Shown here in pieces: positions 60,924 to 64,000 of a stretch of DNA of 64,000 nt (positions are counted from its first letter, which is position 1; every line of letters starts with the position of its first letter). The notes under the pieces are model-generated. The model had not been told where the DNA came from and did not search any database. It saw nothing but the letters and a program-made list of their open reading frames with translations. Source of the DNA: Rhodoferax sp. (lineage in GTDB: Bacteria > Pseudomonadota > Gammaproteobacteria > Burkholderiales > Burkholderiaceae_C). The stretch covers positions 372,001 to 436,000 of the forward strand of contig JACKLK010000003.1 of NCBI GenBank assembly GCA_024236015.1, in the 5' to 3' direction. A program made the position numbers and the translations under genes.

Positions 60924-61727
60924 ATGCGATACCTGCTCGCCATGGGCTTGACTGCCGGCTCGACTGCCTTGCTGCCTGCCATGGCGCAGGCCGCTGACGG
61001 CGGCCTGCGCCTGTCCTATCGCACCGCCGGGCCGCAGGCACCGATGCGTGAGGCCTTCGACGTCTCCGCCACCCAGGTCGCCTGGCGCGACGACCAGGAT
61101 CGGGTGCGCATGACGTTCGACCGGCGCGCCGGCGTGTTGACGACCCTCGGCGCCGACGCGGCGGATCCGGCGGGCGGCATGCGTCTGGACGCGCACGGAA
61201 TCGCGACGCTGGTGCGCCAGTGGCGGTCTGCCACGGCCGAGATGGAGCGGCAGGCTGCACAGGGTTCTGCCGCGCAACAGGCGCTGGCCCGCCAGCGCTG
61301 GCAGCAGTTGCTGGCGCCGCGCGGACCGTGGGCGGCGATGGACCGGGTGCGCGCACAGGATGCCCGGCCATCGCTGGGCGGCAACGCGACCGTGCTGGGC
61401 TACGCCTGCAGCCGCATCGCGTTGCATGCCGACGGCGAACCCATTGGCGAGGCCTGCGTGGCGCCGGCAGCATCGGTGCCCGGCGGCGCAGCGGTGCTGC
61501 AGATGCTGCTGGCGATGGCCGCGGTGCTCGATCAACTGCGCGCATTGCCCGACGCACCAGCGTACCCGGCATGGCCTTCGCATCCCCTGGTGGCTGCGGC
61601 GCGCAGCGGCCAACTCCCGTTGCAGGTGATCCAGCACACACACGGTGGCGTTCGGCACCAGCTGCAACTCGACGCGGTCGAACCCTTTCCGGGCGGCCCC
61701 GTCGCCGCTCCCGTCACCAGGCCCTGA
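60924..61727 (+). CDS. Secreted protein of unknown function
   Basis: 267 residues with a signal peptide (MRYLLAMGLTAGSTALLPAMAQA). The mature part has a strand-rich start (GLRLSYRTAGPQAPMREAFDVSATQVAWRDDQDRVRMTFDR), an Arg/Gln/Ala helix and one Cys pair (GYACS and EACVAP). I do not recognise a family. Divergent from hsp20 (133 bp between starts) and upstream of a PEP-CTERM hydrolase. Confidence 0.7.
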   Translation: MRYLLAMGLTAGSTALLPAMAQAADGGLRLSYRTAGPQAPMREAFDVSATQVAWRDDQDRVRMTFDRRAGVLTTLGADAADPAGGMRLDAHGIATLVRQWRSATAEMERQAAQGSAAQQALARQRWQQLLAPRGPWAAMDRVRAQDARPSLGGNATVLGYACSRIALHADGEPIGEACVAPAASVPGGAAVLQMLLAMAAVLDQLRALPDAPAYPAWPSHPLVAAARSGQLPLQVIQHTHGGVRHQLQLDAVEPFPGGPVAAPVTRP

Positions 61728-61799
61728 GCCCGGTCGCTTGCGCGCGGCCCGTCCGACGCGACTCGATTCTGCGCACTGTCGCGCACGCGACTCGCCCAC

Positions 61800-61868
61800 C
61801 ATGTCATTGTGTTTTATGTAACTCAATGAAACAAAATTAACATATGATCAAAAGTGGCGGGAAGCCAC
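61800..61868 (+). promoter_or_regulatory. AT-rich promoter/5'-leader region upstream of the GDSL gene, with a small hairpin
   Basis: The stretch from 61800 to ~61855 is AT-rich (ATGTAACTCAATG, AAACAAAATTAA) in contrast to the rest of the window, and a GTGGC...GCCAC hairpin lies at 61854-61868, 34 bases before the start codon. Probably contains the promoter of the PEP-CTERM hydrolase; no clear sigma-54 motif was found. Confidence 0.4.
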
Positions 61869-61901
61869 CCAAACACCACAAACACACCGGAGACAGACAC
61901 G

Positions 61902-62957
61902 ATGACCAGAGTGACGAGATGGACCCAATGGACCAGCAAGGTCCTGCTTGCAGCCGGCGTGCTGGCGGGCGCCGGCCTGCTGCAGGCGGCCCCGGTTTTT
62001 GATCGAATGGTCCTGTTCGGTGACAGCCTTTCCGATACCGGTAACACCCGCAACGTGGTCGGGGCCGGCAGCGGGCTCGTGGCCAACCTGGCCGGATACG
62101 GCAGCAACAGCCGCTTCTCCAACGGCCCGCTGTGGCATGAGACGCTGGCGCCGCTGATCGGCGTCCCGGTCAACACCGCATCGCGGTCGTCCGGCGCCAA
62201 CAACTACAACTACGCCTATGGCGGCGCACGGGTGGACAACGCCACCGGCGCCTCGGCCGGCGTATTGACGCAATACGCCGACTACAGCGCGCGTGTCGGC
62301 GCCGCGGGCTCCAATCCGAACTCGCTGTACGTGGTGTGGGCTGGCGGAAACGACGTCCGCGACCTCGTCGGCAACGCCAACCCGTTGCCCGGCATCACCA
62401 GCAGCATCAATGCACTGCAATCCGTGTTGACCGGCCTGATCAGCAGCGGCGCCAATACGTTCCTGATCCCCAACCTGCCCGACCTGGGCATGATTCCGGA
62501 GAACCGCGGCAAGACGACCCAGGCCTCCGCCACCAGCGCAACCCAGTTGTGGAACAGCGAACTGCTCGCCATGGTCATGGACCTGACGGACCAGGCCTCG
62601 TTCTACTTCCTCGACGTGTATTCGGAATTCAACGCCTTGCTCGCCAACCCCGCGTCGTATGGCTTCACCAACACCACGGGGCAGTGCCGCTCGCTCGGGC
62701 TCCTGGGTTTCATCGAGAACAGCTGCAGCAACCCCAGCGCCTGGGCCTTCTGGGACGCCATCCACCCGACGACAGCCGCCCATGCGGTCCTGGGTCGCGC
62801 GGCGGCCGCCGTGCTGAACGGCGCGCCGCTGCAGCATGTCCCCGAGCCGCAGTCCCTGTGGCTGGTGGTGCTGGGCGTGGCGATCGCGCTGGGCCTTCGC
62901 CGGCGGGGACAACGGCCGGTCGCAGCGCCGACGCCCGGAGCGTGGATGCCGGCCTGA
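61902..62957 (+). CDS. PEP-CTERM GDSL-family lipase/esterase
   Basis: 351 residues. Signal peptide (VLLAAGVLAGAGLLQAAP), then a GDSL hydrolase domain with the catalytic Ser42 (FGDSLSDTG), the GGND block and the C-terminal Asp-x-x-His (DAIHPT). The C-terminus is a PEP-CTERM signal: VPEP at 313-316, the LWLVVLGVAIALGL stretch and RRRG. A secreted or surface-processed lipase/esterase. ATG at 61902. Confidence 0.92.
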   Translation: MTRVTRWTQWTSKVLLAAGVLAGAGLLQAAPVFDRMVLFGDSLSDTGNTRNVVGAGSGLVANLAGYGSNSRFSNGPLWHETLAPLIGVPVNTASRSSGANNYNYAYGGARVDNATGASAGVLTQYADYSARVGAAGSNPNSLYVVWAGGNDVRDLVGNANPLPGITSSINALQSVLTGLISSGANTFLIPNLPDLGMIPENRGKTTQASATSATQLWNSELLAMVMDLTDQASFYFLDVYSEFNALLANPASYGFTNTTGQCRSLGLLGFIENSCSNPSAWAFWDAIHPTTAAHAVLGRAAAAVLNGAPLQHVPEPQSLWLVVLGVAIALGLRRRGQRPVAAPTPGAWMPA

Positions 62958-63001
62958 CGCGCGGCGTCACGCGGCCGTCGCGGCATCGCGCCGCGCGCGC
63001 C

Positions 63002-63754
63002 TCATGCCTGAGCGGGTCCGCCGTCATCGGCCGCGACCCGCTCGTCCCGTGCGATCGCTCCATCGACGAGTTCCACCACCCGGTCACAACGCGCCGCCAG
63101 GCGCGGGTCGTGGGTCACGATGACGAACGAGGTGGAACGTTCCCGGTGCATGCGCCGCAATTCCTGGAACACCTCGTCGGACGACGCGGTGTCGAGATTG
63201 CCGGTCGGCTCGTCGGCCAGTACCACCGGCGGATCGAACACCAGCGCACGGGCGATCGCCACGCGTTGCTGCATGCCACCCGACAGTTCGGACGGACGCT
63301 TGTCCATGGCCTTGGCCAGGCCGACCGCGGCGAGCAGCTCGCGCGCACGCTCGCGTTGCTGGCGGCTGACGAAGCCATCACGGATCAGGCCCGGCATCGT
63401 GACGTTCTCCAGCGCGGTGAACGCCGGCAACAGGTGGTGGAACTGGAACACGAAACCCAGCGTGTCGCGGCGCAGCAGCGTCAATGCCCGGTCATCCAGC
63501 GAGCCCACCGCCGTGCCGTCGATGCGGTAGCTGCCCGCCGTCATGCGCTCGAGCAGGCCGACGATGTTGAGCAAGGTGCTCTTGCCTGACCCCGAAGGCC
63601 CGATCAGCGCGACGAATTCACCGCGGTCGATCGTCAGCGACAGCCCGTGCAAGACCTCGGCCTCGCTCGGCAGGCCGACGTTGTAGGACTTGTGCACGTC
63701 CGCCAGCTCGATCAGGCGGCCCGGTTCACGATCGCCAACGCGCGCATCGGCCAT
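63002..63754 (-). CDS. LolD/MacB-type ABC transporter ATP-binding protein
   Basis: 250 residues from ATG 63754. Walker A GPSGSGKS at 52-59 and signature LSGGM. The FVFQFHHLLPAFTALENV segment is characteristic of LolD-type ATPases. Probably paired with the permease whose C-terminus lies at 63935 onward. Likely moves lipoproteins or envelope components from the inner membrane. Confidence 0.92.
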   Translation of the reverse strand: MADARVGDREPGRLIELADVHKSYNVGLPSEAEVLHGLSLTIDRGEFVALIGPSGSGKSTLLNIVGLLERMTAGSYRIDGTAVGSLDDRALTLLRRDTLGFVFQFHHLLPAFTALENVTMPGLIRDGFVSRQQRERARELLAAVGLAKAMDKRPSELSGGMQQRVAIARALVFDPPVVLADEPTGNLDTASSDEVFQELRRMHRERSTSFVIVTHDPRLAARCDRVVELVDGAIARDERVAADDGGPAQA

Positions 63755-63860
63755 GGTGTCAGCGCTCCCCGGCGCGGCACGCCAACCGAGGCTCATGCAA
63801 AGTCCATCGGCCGCGCAACAGCTGGGCCCAGGCCCCCGCGGAACTGGTTCTGCCAGGCCG

Positions 63861-63884
63861 CTGGGGGCGCCCCCCAGTGGGGGG
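63861..63884. repeat. Mutually exclusive GC-rich hairpins between ATPase and permease genes
   Basis: CTGGGGG-CGC-CCCCCAG (63861-63877) overlaps CCCCCC-AGT-GGGGGG (63870-63884), so the two hairpins cannot form together. A related CCCCCCAAGGGAGGATTCGGC segment occurs near 46475. Either a dispersed repeat or an RNA switch-like arrangement between permease and ATPase. Confidence 0.5.
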
Positions 63885-63934
63885 TTCGGCCGGCTTACAC
63901 GCAGTGAAGCCGGACAGACGGGGGGCGTACATCT

Positions 63935-64000
63935 TCATATCCGGATCGCCTGCGCCGGGTCCATGGCCGCGGCCCGGCGTGCCGGCGCGATCGCGGCGAG
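63935..64000 (-). CDS. C-terminal end of an FtsX/MacB-LolC-type ABC permease (cut by window edge)
   Basis: The last 21 codons of an open frame read LAAIAPARRAAAMDPAQAIRI before TGA at 63935-63937. The PARRAAxxDPAxAxR ending is the conserved tail of FtsX-domain permeases paired with LolD/MacB ATPases, and it lies 180 bp upstream of such an ATPase gene. Only the end of the gene is in the window. Confidence 0.7.
   Translation of the reverse strand, partial: LAAIAPARRAAAMDPAQAIRI

Overview
The window is high-GC throughout, with tightly packed genes, frequent ATGA/GTGA stop-start overlaps and a gene set typical of Burkholderiales (Betaproteobacteria): DUF2917 next to a GcvA-type LysR gene, fthC/slt/NDUFA9-like epimerase, cca, midA-SDR-folB-ttcA, NMT1-type ABC transporters and PEP-CTERM proteins. 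I cannot place it below order from the sequence; Alcaligenaceae-like or Comamonadaceae-like genomes both fit. I see no rRNA, tRNA, CRISPR array, phage or insertion-sequence gene. The region reads as chromosome carrying several catabolic cassettes between housekeeping genes.

1-7.7 kb: a catabolic operon on the minus strand (HisD paralogue, NTF2/SnoaL protein, SDR, LacI regulator, second SnoaL protein, UgpC-like ATPase, sugar-type binding protein running off the left edge), plus a separate SnoaL gene. A 14-bp palindrome, TGCATACGTATGCA, and two near-copies lie in front of these units and look like the LacI operators. 7.8-18.6 kb: TfoX-like gene, DUF2917/LysR pair, formyl-THF cyclo-ligase, lytic transglycosylase, NDUFA9-like epimerase, DHDPS-family/GNAT pair, TetR regulator, an SDR lacking the usual catalytic Tyr, and an IPNS-type dioxygenase. 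18.8-23.6 kb: an overlapping operon for NMT1-type uptake and adenine deamination with its own LysR regulator and a promoter inverted repeat. 23.9-29.2 kb: M20 deacylase, MFS transporter and modABC.

29.2-32.3 kb: a 0.5-kb intergenic stretch with palindromic repeats, then arsR-arsI-(small Cys-rich ORF)-acr3, an arsenic and organoarsenical resistance operon with an operator at the arsR start, followed by a DUF302 gene. 32.5-39.4 kb: CoA-binding protein/O-acetylhomoserine sulfhydrylase/crotonase/quinone reductase operon, then GST, cca and an Old Yellow Enzyme. 39.6-46.4 kb: cupin, NMT1-type ABC transporter and DHDPS-like aldolase operon, divergent from an IclR regulator, an EthD/DUF4286-like protein and a Gfo/Idh/MocA oxidoreductase across a near-perfect 21-bp palindrome. 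46.5-51.5 kb: a 934-residue repetitive PEP-CTERM protein and a cupin/phosphatase/ROK-kinase operon. 51.6-54.7 kb: trxC, MFS transporter, DUF2905, MidA methyltransferase.

54.8-60.2 kb: a plus-strand run of FolM-like pteridine reductase, folB, ttcA, lipoprotein, histidine phosphatase and a 592-residue fusion. The fusion joins an alkylglycerol-monooxygenase-like (AGMO) di-iron domain to a YhhN/TMEM86 lysoplasmalogenase domain, i.e. two ether-lipid-cleaving activities in one membrane protein. Because animal AGMO needs a tetrahydropterin, its location downstream of pterin genes is suggestive. 60.3-64 kb: Hsp20, a secreted protein of unknown function, a PEP-CTERM GDSL hydrolase, a LolD/MacB-type ATPase and the C-terminal end of its permease.

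The two most interesting systems are the AGMO-lysoplasmalogenase fusion and the LacI-controlled HisD-paralogue/SnoaL regulon.
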